Shown in pieces: positions 30,445 through 40,738 of a DNA stretch of 64,000 bases. Where the stretch lies: assembly GCA_016432725.1 (NCBI GenBank), contig JACJDG010000003.1, positions 2,480,001 through 2,544,000 of the forward strand, given 5' to 3'. The translations under genes were made by a program, and so were the position numbers. Every line of letters starts with the position of its first letter. The stretch's first letter is position 1. A model generated the notes under the pieces. It was given only the letters and a program-made list of their open reading frames with translations, did not search any database and had not been told where the DNA came from. The DNA comes from Streptomyces sp. DHE7-1. GTDB lineage: Bacteria > Actinomycetota > Actinomycetes > Streptomycetales > Streptomycetaceae.

Positions 30445-31064
30445 ATGCGCAGAGTCGGGGACACCGCCATAGCCGCCGTCACCGTCGTCGCCCTCGGATC
30501 GGGCGCGTGGCTGCTCGCCGGTCCGGGCGCGACGCACGCGCCGCCGCAGCCGGCCGCAGCCGAGGGCCGGCCCGACCCGGGCGAGGAACGGCTCGGGCCA
30601 CCGCGCTGGCGCCCTCCCCGCCGACCCGCATCCGCATCCCGTCGATCCGGGTGAACGCCCCGCTGACGGGCCTGGGCCTCACCCCCGCGGGCAGCCTGGA
30701 CGCGCCGCCCGCCGGGAACAAGAACCTCGCCGGCTGGTACGAGGCCGGCACCACCCCCGGCGAGACCGGCACCGCCGTCGTCGCCGGCCATGTGGACAAC
30801 GCCGAGGGCCCGGCCGTCTTCTACGATCTGGGCGCCCTCAGACGCGGAGCCGCCATTGAGATCGACCGGCGCGACGGCGGCGTGGCCGTGTTCACCGTGG
30901 ACGCGGTGGAGGTCTACCAGGCCAGCGCCTTCCCCGACGACAAGGTGTACGGCGCGGCCGCGCGGCCCGAGCTGCGGGTCATCACCTGCGGTGGCGGCTA
31001 CTCGAAGGCCACCGGGTACCAGGGCAACGTGGTGGTCTTCGCCCACCTGACCGGCAGCCGCTGA
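30445..31064 (+). CDS. Class F sortase (frameshift at about 30576-30578)
   Basis: A 206-residue cysteine transpeptidase after repair. The N-terminal membrane anchor (AIAAVTVVALGSGAWLLAGP) is in one frame and the catalytic domain in another; one added C near 30577 joins them through DPGRGTARATALAPSPPTRI. The catalytic His is in VVAGHVDNAEG and the Cys in LRVITCGGGYSK. The Arg that usually follows in a YRDN-like block is not obvious: the matching place reads ATGYQGNVVVFAHL. This may be a family variant. Sortases of this class attach proteins to the wall or build pilus-like structures. It follows a small surface protein with the same orientation. Confidence 0.85.
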
Positions 31065-31178
31065 CCACCGTCCCCGGGGCCGGTACGGTCCGCCCGCTCC
31101 GGCATCCGCGCACCTCACAGCCCTCCCCGGCGCCCGGCGGGACCCTCACACCCCCGGCCCGGCACCGCTGAGGGCAGC

Positions 31179-31216
31179 GTTCCCCGCGGGAAACAGGGGT
31201 GATGCGGCCGGGTAAC
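31179..31216 (+). promoter_or_regulatory. GlnR-like box upstream of nitrite reductase operon
   Basis: Four 5-base boxes sit at exact 11-base steps: GTTCC at 31179, GAAAC at 31190, GATGC at 31201 and GTAAC at 31212. The spacing is that of the GlnR consensus, GTnAC-n6-GAAAC repeated; GAAAC is perfect and the other three are imperfect. It ends 23 bases before the first gene of the nir operon. Confidence 0.5.
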
Positions 31217-31239
31217 GTCCAAGCCGCACGCTGCGTTGC

Positions 31240-32454
31240 ATGACCTCGAATACGCGTGTGGTGGTGATCGGCGCCGGCCTCGCGGGCGTACGGCTCGCCC
31301 GGCGGCTCGGTGAGCTGGGCACGCCCGCGCTGCTCGTCGGCGAGGAGGAGCACCGGCCGTACAACCGGGTCCTGCTCGCCGAAGTGCTGGCCGGGCGGTA
31401 CGCCCCGGAGGTGATCTCCCTCCCCGTGCCCGGCGCGCTCCGGCGCGCCCGGGTCACCGGCATCGACCGGGCGGCCCGGCGCCTGCGGTGCGCCGACGGC
31501 TCACTGATCGGATACGACACGCTGGTGCTGGCCACCGGCTCCAACCCGGTGCTGCCGCCGCTGCGCGGCCTGTTCACCACCGGCCACCGGCTTCCCGAGG
31601 GCGTCCACGCGTTCCGCACGATGGACGACTGCCTGGGCCTGTCCAAGGCGGTACGGCCGGGCGCCCGGGCGGTCGTCGTCGGCGGCGGGCTGCTCGGGGT
31701 GTCCGCGGCCCGCGCGCTGGCCGTGCGCGGCGCGCAGGTGGTGCTCGCCCAGCAGGCCGAGCGGCTCATGGAGCGCCAGCTCGACCCGAACGCCTCCCGG
31801 CTGGTGCTGCGGCATCTGACGGACCTGGGCGTCGAGGTGCACACCGAGTGCCGGGTGCGGGACGTGCGGTGCGTCGCCGGCGCGGTCCGCTCGGTGGAGA
31901 TGGCCGACGGCTACGCACTCGACGCCGATCTCGTGGTCCTCGCCTGCGGGGTCCACCCGCGCACCGGTCTGGCCGAACAGGCCGGCCTCGCCGTCCGCAA
32001 GGGCGTCCTCGTCGACGACGAACTGCGCACCTCCGACCCGCGCATCCACGCCCTCGGCGACTGCGCCGAACACGACGGCACGGTCTACGGCCTCGCCACC
32101 CCGGCCCTGGAACAGGCCGAGGCGCTGGCCGCCCTGATCGCCGGCGACGCCGGCGCCCGCTACCGCGGAACCCGTTCACTGACCCGGCTCACCCTGACCG
32201 GACCCGACTCCCCCTTCGACCTGGCCGCGTTCGGCGAGACCGAGGCCCGCCCCGGCGACGACGTGGTCCAGCTCGCCGACGCCACCCGGGGCACCTACCG
32301 CAAGGTCGTCGTCCGCGACGACCGCCTGGTCGGCGGGGTCCTGGTCGGCGAACTCGGCACCGTCGGCGCGCTCGCCCGCGCCTGGGAGGGAGCGGAGCCG
32401 CTCCCCGGCGACGGTCCCCTGCTCCACCTGCTCACCAACGACGGAGGCTCCTGA
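31240..32454 (+). CDS. FAD/NAD-dependent oxidoreductase of the nitrite reductase operon
   Basis: A 404-residue flavoprotein resembling the N-terminal half of NirB. It has the FAD loop VVVIGAGLAGVRLARRLGEL at residue 6, the RPYNRVLLAEVLAG block, the NAD loop VVVGGGLLGVSAARALAVRG near 145 and the FAD-end block RIHALGDCAEHDGTVYGLAT. It has no iron-sulfur or siroheme part. Its stop overlaps the nirB ATG by one base, so it is made together with NirB and probably passes electrons from NAD(P)H to nitrite or nitrate reduction, for instance to NasA, which has no flavin domain of its own. The latter is inference. A GlnR-like box precedes it. Confidence 0.88.
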   Translation: MTSNTRVVVIGAGLAGVRLARRLGELGTPALLVGEEEHRPYNRVLLAEVLAGRYAPEVISLPVPGALRRARVTGIDRAARRLRCADGSLIGYDTLVLATGSNPVLPPLRGLFTTGHRLPEGVHAFRTMDDCLGLSKAVRPGARAVVVGGGLLGVSAARALAVRGAQVVLAQQAERLMERQLDPNASRLVLRHLTDLGVEVHTECRVRDVRCVAGAVRSVEMADGYALDADLVVLACGVHPRTGLAEQAGLAVRKGVLVDDELRTSDPRIHALGDCAEHDGTVYGLATPALEQAEALAALIAGDAGARYRGTRSLTRLTLTGPDSPFDLAAFGETEARPGDDVVQLADATRGTYRKVVVRDDRLVGGVLVGELGTVGALARAWEGAEPLPGDGPLLHLLTNDGGS

Positions 32455-35060
32455 TGACCGCCACCCCGGGGGCCACCCCCACCATCGTGCTCGTCGGCCA
32501 CGGCATGGTCGGCCAGCGTTTCCTCGAGGCGCTCGCCGAGCGCGGCCTGACCGCCACGCACCGCGTGGTCGTGCTGTGCGAGGAGCCGCGTCCGGCGTAC
32601 GACCGGGTGCAGCTCACCTCGTACTTCTCGGGCCGCACGCCCGAGGAACTGTCCATGACCGACCTGGAGTTCATCAAGGAACACGGGATCGAGCTGCACC
32701 TCGGCAACCCGGCGGAGACGGTCGACCGCCAGGCGCGGAAGGTGACGGCCCGCTCGGGTCTGGTCGTCGACTACGACGTCCTCGTCCTGGCCACCGGCTC
32801 CTACCCGTTCGTACCGCCGGTACCGAACAAGGACGCCGTCGGCTGCTTCGTCTACCGGACCATCGAGGACCTCCTCGCGATCGAGGAGTACGCGAGGACC
32901 AGGGCGGCCACCGGCGCGGTGGTCGGCGGAGGTCTGCTCGGCCTGGAGGCGGCCGGCGCGCTCAAGGGCCTCGGACTCACCTCCCACATCGTGGAGTTCG
33001 CGCCGCGCCTGATGCCGGTACAGGTGGACGAGGGCGGTGGCGCGGCGCTGCTGCGCACCATCGAGGACATGGGCCTGAGCGTGCACACCGGCGTGGGCAC
33101 GCAGGAGGTCGTCGTCGGCGAGGACGGCGCGGTCACCGGCATGAAGCTGTCCGACGGCTCCGAACTCGCCACCGACCTGGTGGTGTTCTCCGCCGGTGTC
33201 CGCCCCCGCGACCAGCTGGCCCGGGACTGCGGCCTGGCGGTCGGGGAGCGCGGCGGCATCACCGTCGACGACCGGTGCCGTACCGTCTCGGACCCGCACG
33301 TGTTCGCGATCGGCGAGTGCGCGCAGGCGTCGGACGGCCGGGTGTACGGCCTGGTGGCCCCGGCTACGAGCAGGCGGAGACGGCGGCGGCGGCCATCGCC
33401 GGGACCGAGGCCTCCTTCACCGGCGCCGACCTGTCCACCAAACTGAAGCTGCTCGGCGTGGACGTGGCCTCCTTCGGCGACGCGCACGGCACCGCCGAGG
33501 ACTGCCTGGACGTCGTCTACTCCGACTCCCGCGCCGGCCTGTACAAGAAGCTGGTCGTCGGCCGCGACGGCACGCTGCTCGGCGGCATCCTGGTCGGCGA
33601 CGCCGAGGCGTACGGCACCCTGCGCGCGCTGACCGGATCGGTTCCCCCGTCTCCCCCGAGTCGCTCGTCCTGCCCGCCGGAGCGGACTCGGGGCCCAGCT
33701 CGGCCCGTCGGCCCTGCCGGACGAGGCGGTCATCTGCTCCTGCCACAACGTCAGCAAGGGCACCATCCGCGGCGCGGTCACCGAACACGACTGCACCACC
33801 GTGCCCGAGGTGAAGAAGTGCACCAAGGCCGGTACCGGCTGCGGCAGTTGCGTGAAGGTGCTCGGACAGCTCGTCACCGCCGAGCTGGAGGCGTCCGGTG
33901 TCGAGATCGACAAGGGCCTGTGCGGCTGCTTCGGCCAGACCCGCGAGGAGCTGTACGAGATCGTCCACGCCCTGCGCCTCACCTCGTACCAGGAGCTGCT
34001 GGACCGGTACGGCCGCGAGGACGCCCGGGGCGGCGACGGCTGCGAGGTGTGCAAGCCGGCGGTGGCCTCGGTCATCGCCTCGCTCGCCCCGGCGATCGGC
34101 GCGAGCGGCTACGTACTGGACGGCGAGCAGGCCGCCCTGCAGGACAGCAACGACCACTTCCTCGCCAACCTGCAGAAGAACGGCTCCTATTCGGTCGTGC
34201 CGCGCATCCCCGGCGGTGAGATCGCACCCGAGAAGCTGATCGTGATCGGCGAGGTCGCCCGGGACTTCGGCCTCTACACGAAGATCACCGGAGGTCAGCG
34301 GATCGACCTGTTCGGCGCCCGGGTGGAGCAGCTCCCGCTGATCTGGGCCCGGCTGGTGGACGCCGGGTTCGAGTCGGGCCACGCGTACGGCAAGTCGCTG
34401 CGCACGGTGAAGTCCTGCGTGGGGCAGACCTGGTGCCGCTACGGCGTGCAGGACTCGGTCCGGATGGCGATCGACCTGGAGCTGCGCTACCGGGGCCTGC
34501 GGTCGCCGCACAAGCTCAAGTCGGCCGTCTCGGGCTGCGCCCGCGAGTGCGCGGAGGCCCAGTCGAAGGACTTCGGCGTCATCGCCACGTCCAGCGGATG
34601 GAACCTGTACGTCGGCGGCAACGGCGGCGCCACCCCGCGCCACGCCGACCTGCTCGCGCAGGACCTGTCGGACGCCGAACTGGTGCGGCTGATCGACCGG
34701 TTCCTGATGTTCTACATCCGCACCGCCGACCGCCTCGAACGCACCTCCACCTGGCTGGAGCGGATCCCCGGCGGCCTGGACCACGTGCGGGACGTGGTGG
34801 TGCACGACTCGCTCGGCATCTGCGACGAGCTGGAGGCCCTGATGCGGGCCCATGTCGCGCACTACCGGGACGAGTGGTCCGAGACCATCTCCGACCCCGA
34901 GAAGCTGGCCCGGTTCGTGTCCTTCGTGAACGCCCCGGACACCCCGGACCCGGTGGTCGCCTTCGTACCCGAACGCGACCAGATGAAGCCCGACCTGCCG
35001 CTGCTGTCCATCGGCCTGCGACCGGCCGACGACGTTCTGGAAGGAAGCGCCCAGCGATGA
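32454..35060 (+). CDS. nirB: Nitrite reductase large subunit NirB (three frame breaks)
   Basis: Assimilatory nitrite reductase reducing nitrite to ammonia with NAD(P)H. After repair it is 869 aa. The FAD loop IVLVGHGMVGQRFLEALAER and NAD loop AVVGGGLLGLEAAGALKGLG start the protein. A 2Fe-2S BFD-like domain reads ICSCHNVSKGTIRG and then GTGCGSC. The C-terminal siroheme/4Fe-4S domain has SCVGQTWCRYGVQDSVRMAI and VSGCARECAEA. Breaks are at 33358-33361 (LVAP to GYEQAETAAA), 33644-33648 and 33690-33693; each is repaired by one added C or G. All cofactor motifs are present. ATG at 32454 and the ATGA overlap with nirD show tight coupling. Confidence 0.94.
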
Positions 35061-35407
35061 CCCTGGCACCCGAGACGACCGATCTGCTGGTCCAGCTCCG
35101 GCTGGAGGACGGCTGGTTCACCGTGTGCGACCTGCACCGGCTGGTGCCCGGCCGCGGCATCGCCGCCCTGCTGCCGGACGGCCGCCAGGTGGCGGTGTTC
35201 CGGGACCGCGCGGACCGGCTGTACGGCATCGACAACCGCGACCCGTTCGGCGGCGCCGCGGTCCTCTCCCGCGGCCTGACCGGCACCCACCAGGGCCGCC
35301 CGTTCGTGGCCTCCCCGCTGCTGAAGCAGCGCTTCGACCTGGAGACCGGGCAGTGCCTGGACGACGAGTCGGTCCGGGTGACGGCGTACCGGGTGCGCTG
35401 CGCCTGA
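35057..35407 (+). CDS. nirD: Nitrite reductase small subunit NirD
   Basis: A 116-residue protein with a Rieske-like fold. It starts inside the nirB stop (ATGA). The fold is seen in WFTVCDLHRLVPGRGIAALL, VAVFRDRADRLYGIDNRDPF and LETGQCLDDESVRVTAYRVR. The Cys-His pairs that bind 2Fe-2S in true Rieske proteins are absent, as is normal for NirD. It associates with NirB and is needed for NAD(P)H-dependent nitrite reduction. A long hairpin terminator follows, shared with the convergent dehydrogenase gene. Confidence 0.94.
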   Translation: MTLAPETTDLLVQLRLEDGWFTVCDLHRLVPGRGIAALLPDGRQVAVFRDRADRLYGIDNRDPFGGAAVLSRGLTGTHQGRPFVASPLLKQRFDLETGQCLDDESVRVTAYRVRCA

Positions 35408-35419
35408 GACGGCGGACCG

Positions 35420-35462
35420 GACGGTGCCGCCCGGGCCGTCGCCGAGCCCGGGCGGCACCGTC
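35420..35462. terminator. Bidirectional terminator after nirD
   Basis: GACGGTGCCGCCCGGG and CCCGGGCGGCACCGTC form a perfect 16-bp stem around an 11-base loop, between the ends of two convergent genes. Confidence 0.9.
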
Positions 35463-35481
35463 CCGTCGCCGTTCCGGCCGG

Positions 35482-36404
35482 TCAGCTCCGCAAGGAGTCG
35501 TACGGTACGCCCGTGAGCCGCTCGGAGGCGGCCCAGAGCAGGGCCGCCGCCTCGTCGTTCCGGGCCCAGGGCGCGCGGCGGGAGGGTGCCGGGGAGCCGC
35601 GCCACATCGCGAAGGACGGCCCCAGAACGAGTCGGGCCGTACCCCGGGCGCGGTCGCCGCGTACAGCGTGGGCAGCGCGCCCGCCTCGGCCGGCTGGGCG
35701 AAGATCCGGTTGCCCAGCTCCATCATCCGCTCGGCGCCCCGGCGCCCCTCGGCGCGCGGACCCGCCGTCTGGAGGTTGGTGGCGGCGTACCCCGGGTGCG
35801 CGGCGGCCGCGACGACACCGGAGCCGTGGGCGGCCAGCCGGCGGCACAGCTCGTGCGTGAAGAGCAGGTTGGCGGTCTTGGAGCGGGCGTAGGCGGTCCA
35901 GCGCCGGTAGTGCCGTTCGCTGTTGAGGTCGCGCGGGTCGATGTTGGCGAGGACGTGCATGAAGCTGGACACGGTGACGATCCGCGCGCCGGGGGTGGCC
36001 AGCAGGGCGGGCAGGAGCAGTCCGGTGAGCGCGAAGTGCCCGAGGTGGTTGGTCCCGAACTGCCGCTCGAACCCGTCGGCGGTCGTGCCGTACGGCACCG
36101 CCATCACACCGGCGTTGTTCACGAGCAGGTCGAGCCGTTCGAAGGGCAGTCCGGCGGTGAACTCCCGGACGGACGCCAGATCCCCGAGGTCCAGCCGGCC
36201 GAGCTCCACTCGGGCGCCCGGCACCTCGCCCCGCAGCCGCTCGACGGCGTCCCTCCCCCGCCTCTCGTCACGGCAGGCGAGCACCACCCGGGCCCGCTTG
36301 CGGGCCAGCTCGCGCGCGGTGACGTAACCGAGCCCGCTGTTGGCACCGGTGACCACGGCGGTGCGTCCGCCCTGGCCGGGCATGTCCTGCGCGGTCCAGC
36401 CCAT
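35482..36404 (-). CDS. Short-chain dehydrogenase, retinol dehydrogenase-like (frameshift at 35620-35623)
   Basis: A 307-residue NAD(P)-dependent SDR after repair. The dinucleotide loop is VVTGANSGLGYVTARELARK (about residue 16), followed by LDLLVNNAGVMA, the catalytic Ser in VTVSSFMH and the catalytic YARSK. Near the C terminus the frame breaks: SF then WGRPSRC as written, SFWGPSFAMWRGSPAPSRRA after adding one base to the CCCC run, ending in LTGVPYDSLRS. The ATG at 36404 follows AGGAGGG at good spacing. Substrates cannot be told. It ends at the terminator shared with nirD and borders the accessory island. Confidence 0.9.
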
Positions 36405-36780
36405 GCGGGTCCCTCCTCGACTGGACAGGGCGGCCGGGCCGACGGCGCGGCCCGGCACCTGGCGGATCCAGCGTAGGTGCCGGGCACGCGGTTCCCGCGC
36501 GGCGACATGGCGACCGGAACGCCGAGGTGAATGCCCCTCATGGCGGCGCGTCTCAGGTCAGGCTGTCGAACCTGCCGAGGAGGGCGCCGCGCTTCGGGCC
36601 GCGAAGCCGGTTCCAATGGCTCGGCCGGTACAGGCGCCCGCTCGGCATGCGCGCGGTGTCAGGGGTGGAGGCCGGCGCTCGGGAGCCCTCGGGTGCACGG
36701 GCCCGACGCCTTGTCGCGGTCCCGCGGCGATGCGGCGATCGGGCCTCCACGGCCGCGTGAGCTACGCAATCATGCTGGCC
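36405..36780. other. 376 bases without a gene at the island edge
   Basis: Several overlapping frames are open here, but none has a ribosome site, a family resemblance or an end that fits the neighbours. No tRNA, attachment-site repeat or terminator was recognised. It probably holds the back-to-back promoters of the dehydrogenase and the NACHT gene. Confidence 0.5.
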
Positions 36781-38876
36781 ATGAGACGATCGCGGACCCG
36801 CCGGGCAGCCGCCACCTATGTACTCCTCCAGGTCACGGCGGCGGCGCTGGCACTGTGGCTGACCGAACAGTTCCAGGTGGCGAAGCTGTCCGCCACACTC
36901 GTCGCCCTCGTCCCGACGGTGCCGGCCGCCTACCTGGCCTGGGCCGCCTACCGCGACGACCGCCGTGAGGCCGCGGCCGATCCGGACGTGAGGGCCACGG
37001 CACTGGCCAACTCGGTGGCCGCGGCCGAGACTCTGCAACGCGCCCAGCTGATCGGTCCCGGCGCCCACCGGATCGACCTGACCTTCGCCCACCGCACCGA
37101 GCCCGCCAACAACGCCACCGGCGCCGCTCCCCACGGCCGCCTCACCGACATCGTCGCCTACTACCAGGACCTGCACCCGGCCCGACTCGTGATCACCGGG
37201 GAACCCGGCGCCGGCAAGACCCTGCTCGCCCTGGACCTCCTGCTCGGCCTGCTCAGCCACCCCCACCGCACCCAGGCCGACCCCGTCCCGATCCGGCTCT
37301 CCCTGGCCGGCTGGGACACCGATCGGCCCTTGACCGACTGGCTGGCCGACCAGCTCCACCAGAACTTCCGCGACCACGGCCTGAGCCTCGCCGACGCCGC
37401 GGTCCTGGTCGAGCAGCACCGGATCCTGCCGGTCCTCGACGGCCTGGACGAAATGGACACCGATGCCACCCCGGCCGGCCGCCGCCGTGCCGCCCGCGCC
37501 CTGCAGCAGCTCAACGCCTACCAGGACCCCACCGGCAGCGCCCCGGTCATCCTCACCTGCCGCACCACCCAGTACGAGCAACTGGCCGCCCTCGACGTGC
37601 GGATGCGCGAGGCAGCCCGCATCGAGATCAACCCCGTCACCCCCGCCGAGGCCGCCGCGTATCTGACCGCCCGCAGCACCCGCCCCGACCGCTGGAGACC
37701 GGTCCTCGACACCCTCACCACCGCGCCCACCGGGACCCTGGCCTCGGCCCTGCGCACTCCCTGGCGGCTGAATCTGGCCGCCACCGCCTACGAGGAACGC
37801 CACCCGGGCACGCTCGCGTACCTGCGCGACCCCGCGGACCTGCTCACGCTGCCCTCGCCCGGCGCGGTGCGCGATCAACTCCTCGCCCTCTACTTGTCCG
37901 CCGCCACCAGCCAGCACCCCACTCGCCCCGGGGGCTACCGACCCGACCAGGCCCACCGCTGGCTCGCGGCGCTCGCCGCCCACCTCGCCGCTGCTCCGGC
38001 AACCACCGGAAGCGCCACCGACCTGGTGCTCCACCGCCTGTGGCCCATGGCCGGCGCCCGCCGCGTCCGCACCGCCGACACTCTCGTCGCCGTCTTCCTG
38101 GCCCTCGCCCTGAGCGCCCTGTTTCTGGCGCGATTCCACATCGGCTTCTCCCCCGCCAACTGACCGGCGCCGCAGCGTTCACATTCCTTGCCCTTTGGTG
38201 CGTCTGGCAGGCCGGCAGTCCCGTCGTGGGGGACCCCAGGACCCTCCAGCTCCACCGCCTGCGTACTCCCGCCGGTCGTCATGTGATTGCCAAGTGGCTC
38301 ATGTCCGGGCTCGTGTCCGGGCTCGGTCTCGGGCTCGTGCTCGGGCTCGTGGCCGGGCTGCTGTTCGGGTTCGTGGTCGGGCCCTTCGTCGGGTTCGTGG
38401 TCGGGCCCGTGGCCGGGTTCGTGGTCGGACCCGTGGCCGGACTCATGCTCGGGCTCGTGGCCGGGCTCTCCGCGCCCCTGAGCGATACACCGCCGACAGA
38501 TCCTCGCTATCCCATACGAGACGATCTGCTCTTCGGACTTCTGCTCTGGATGGTGGTCGGGCTCACGGCCGGGCTCGTGTTCGAGTTCATGGTCGGCCCC
38601 GCCGCCGGGCTCGCGGCCGGGCCCGTGGACGGGATCCTGACCGGGCTTCTGGCCGGGCTCGTGCCCGGTCTGTACGCGACCACGGAGGCCGGACGCCGCT
38701 ACCTGGTCTTCCTCTGCTGCGTCCGGGGCCGCCTGCCCTGGCGCCTGGGCACCTTCCTCCACTGGGCCTACGGCGCAGGCCTGCTGCGCATCTCCGGTGT
38801 GGCCTACCAGTTCCGACACCGGGAACTGCAGGACTGGCTCATCACACACACCGCCCCAGAGGGCCTTCAGGCGTGA
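36781..38876 (+). CDS. NACHT-domain NTPase with C-terminal glycine-rich membrane repeat (frameshift at 38150-38154)
   Basis: A 698-residue STAND NTPase after adding one C (FSPRQLTGAAAF). Two N-terminal membrane helices (about residues 10-60) are followed by the NACHT domain: Walker A ITGEPGAGKTLLALDLL (about 140), the NACHT-type Walker B LPVLDGLDEMD (about 218) and sensor VILTCRTTQYEQ (about 260). A helical region follows, then a hydrophobic segment of about 65 residues made of G-L-V-x-G units (GLVSGLGLGLVLGLVAGLLF and on), a short cytoplasmic piece, more helices and a soluble tail FRHRELQDWLITH. Bacterial NACHT proteins often act in phage defence. Starts at 36772 or 36757 are possible. Confidence 0.85.
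38296..38475 (+). repeat. Low-complexity GGGCTCGTG/GGGTTCGTGGTC repeats coding Gly-Leu-Val units
   Basis: About 15 imperfect 12-base units of the form GGGCTCGTGNNC or GGGTTCGTGGTC code for G-L-V-x or G-F-V-V in the NACHT membrane segment. A second, shorter set lies near 38555-38670. The units are in frame, so copy-number change would lengthen or shorten the membrane region without breaking the gene. Confidence 0.8.
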
Positions 38877-38965
38877 CGTGACAGCCTCCGCGGCCACGCT
38901 AGGCGTGAGGCGAGGGCGGTACGTGCGGCAGCCCGCTCGGACCCGCGTGGTTTGTGAGCCTGGAT

Positions 38966-40206
38966 CTACGAGTCGGAGCTGTCGTCCCCCGCGTCTTCGA
39001 TTTCGGCAGCGCGTTTTCTCGCATCCTGCACGATGCGATCGGCTTCGGCCCTGGCTTCGGCGATTGCCTGATCCGACGTCTGCTGCGCAAGTGAAAGCAC
39101 TCGCGCCGCTGATGCACTCTGCGCGGGCCTTTCAGAGTCATCGGCCTCGGACACGCGCCCTCCCTCGGCCTTGAACGCAGAGCTCCAGCCAATCGAGGTT
39201 GCCGTCTCCCCGCAACCCGATCCTGTTGGTCGAGATACTCTTTGAGTTTTTCGATGGCACTGTCGATTTGGTTGGAGGTCCGGCCATCCGTTCTGAAGTC
39301 ATCGAGGGCGTCCAGCTCTGACATCCTACGGTCGTCCGAGAAGTCTCGGCCGGCGCCGCCGCCCTGCAGCTCACTTTCGAGAAAGGCGAGCCTGCGGGCC
39401 GCGAAATCAGCTATTTGCTGATACTTGTCCCTGTCGCGCTCCGCTCGCTCCAACTGCATGCGCAGCTCGCTCTCCTGCACTTCGGCCTTTCTGAGCCTGT
39501 CGTGCAGTCGCCGCAGATCTTGATCTTCGGACGGGCGGGAGGTCGAGGCGTATTCAAGCGAGTCGATTCTGCGATTGAGCTGTGCGACTTCTGCTCGCGC
39601 TTCCCCGAGTAGAGCCAGCGCCATCGAGCCGGCCTGCACCGCCCTGAATCTTGCTTTTTCGCTGACGTTGTAGGCGTCCTTCAGGCTGTTGATCTCCTCC
39701 AGGGCCATGATGGTGCGTTCCTGCGCTGCCACTATCTGACTCAAGGGGTCCCCGGTGATGGGGCTTGGATCTGCGTATCCGCTGCGCGGGGCGGCGCTTG
39801 GCGGCTGAAATGGGTTCGCTGCGCCGACCTGCTGTCCGCGCCGTTCATGTCGAGAGGGGAATCTAGGTCCCGGATCTCCACCACATGCCCTGAAGGCGGT
39901 GGACCACACCTCCAGCAGCTCCAGCGTCTTCTCTCCGGGGATGCGGTGATAGTTCGACCAGATGTGAATCAGCAGTTCAGTGTAAATCCACTTGGCGGGG
40001 CGGCTGGTCTCCTGCACCGCATTGGACCAGGTGGTCTTCGAGGGGGCGGCGTGAAAGCCTGGCACCTTCCCCCAAAGGTCGTGGCCCATTTTGGTCACCT
40101 GGTCGAAGGACGGGCCTGACGACCTGAATTTGGCGAGTGCGCGTCTGTAGGAGATCCAATCGCCTGGACCCAAGGAGTCGAGTATCTGGGCCCACCCGCT
40201 CGTCAT
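38966..40206 (-). CDS. Coiled-coil protein with HTH-like N terminus and DivIVA-like tail (frameshift at 39158-39160)
   Basis: A 413-residue protein after adding one base (REGRVSEADDSERPAQSA). The first 110 residues are helical; SKTTWSNAVQ followed by PAKWIYTELLIHIWSNYHRI and AFRACGGDPGP recall the cryptic helix-turn-helix found at the start of many streptomycete regulators and effectors. A Pro-rich linker leads to a long coiled coil (about 180-330, for example QLNRRIDSLEYASTSRPSED). The tail, SASAARVLSLAQQTSDQAIA then EARAEADRIVQDARKRAAE, closely resembles DivIVA-type cell-pole proteins. The DNA is clearly less GC-rich than the flanks, a sign of transfer. Function is unknown; a scaffold or sensor beside the NACHT gene is possible. 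Confidence 0.7.
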
Positions 40207-40461
40207 CTCGGTGTCGCCTCCCCGCGCGTGGATGCCCCGTTGAGGCCAGAGCCCAGCTGACGACCAATGTTGTACACCACCGCCCCAAGGCTGTTCAGGT
40301 CTATGCCAACACAGCCCGCTCACCTGCACAGATGGGCACGCGGCCAGTCAGGATCGTCCTGAGGCCGGTCCCCTCTGGAAGTGACCGTACGAGATCGAAC
40401 ACTCTCTTGGCAGCCGTCCGGAGATCGACGGCGTACGGCCTGAACAGGGAAGAGGGGTGGC

Positions 40462-40661
40462 ATGGAAGTGCCGACCAACACGGTGAAAGTCATGGCCCTG
40501 GTGATCACACTCTTGAGCGGGCTTCTCGGGGCCTGGTGTCCTTCGAGGTTGTTCTTCATCTCAGCGGCGACAGCCTCAAGTCACTCGCCTCGGCCGGTGG
40601 TGCGTTCATGAGCGTGACACTGCTGGTGAAGAATGCGCATGAGAAGTTGGGCCTGCTGTGA
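40462..40661 (+). CDS. Small membrane protein, 66 aa (frameshift at 40528-40531)
   Basis: ATG at 40462 follows AGAGGGGTGG. With one G restored the frame reads MEVPTNTVKVMALVITLLSG, LLGGLVSFEVVLHLSGDSLK, SLASAGGAFMSVTLLVKNAH and EKLGLL, then stop: one strong and one weaker membrane helix. Without repair it stops after about 46 codons. I do not recognise a family. It lies divergent from the coiled-coil gene in the same low-GC island and may be an accessory of it. Confidence 0.5.
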
Positions 40662-40738
40662 CGGCGCATCAGCCCGTAGCCGCGCGGCCTGCGGACGACC
40701 AGCGCCGATAGGCATCAACGCCGCGTATGACGCACGTA

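Noticed and set aside
36405..36780. Attachment site or tRNA at the island edge
   Set aside because: No tRNA and no direct repeat pair bounding 36.4-40.7 kb was found, so integration by a site-specific element is not supported.
38296..38475. Regular repeats resembling a CRISPR array
   Set aside because: Units are about 12 bases, contiguous, without spacers, and code for Gly-Leu-Val in the NACHT membrane segment.
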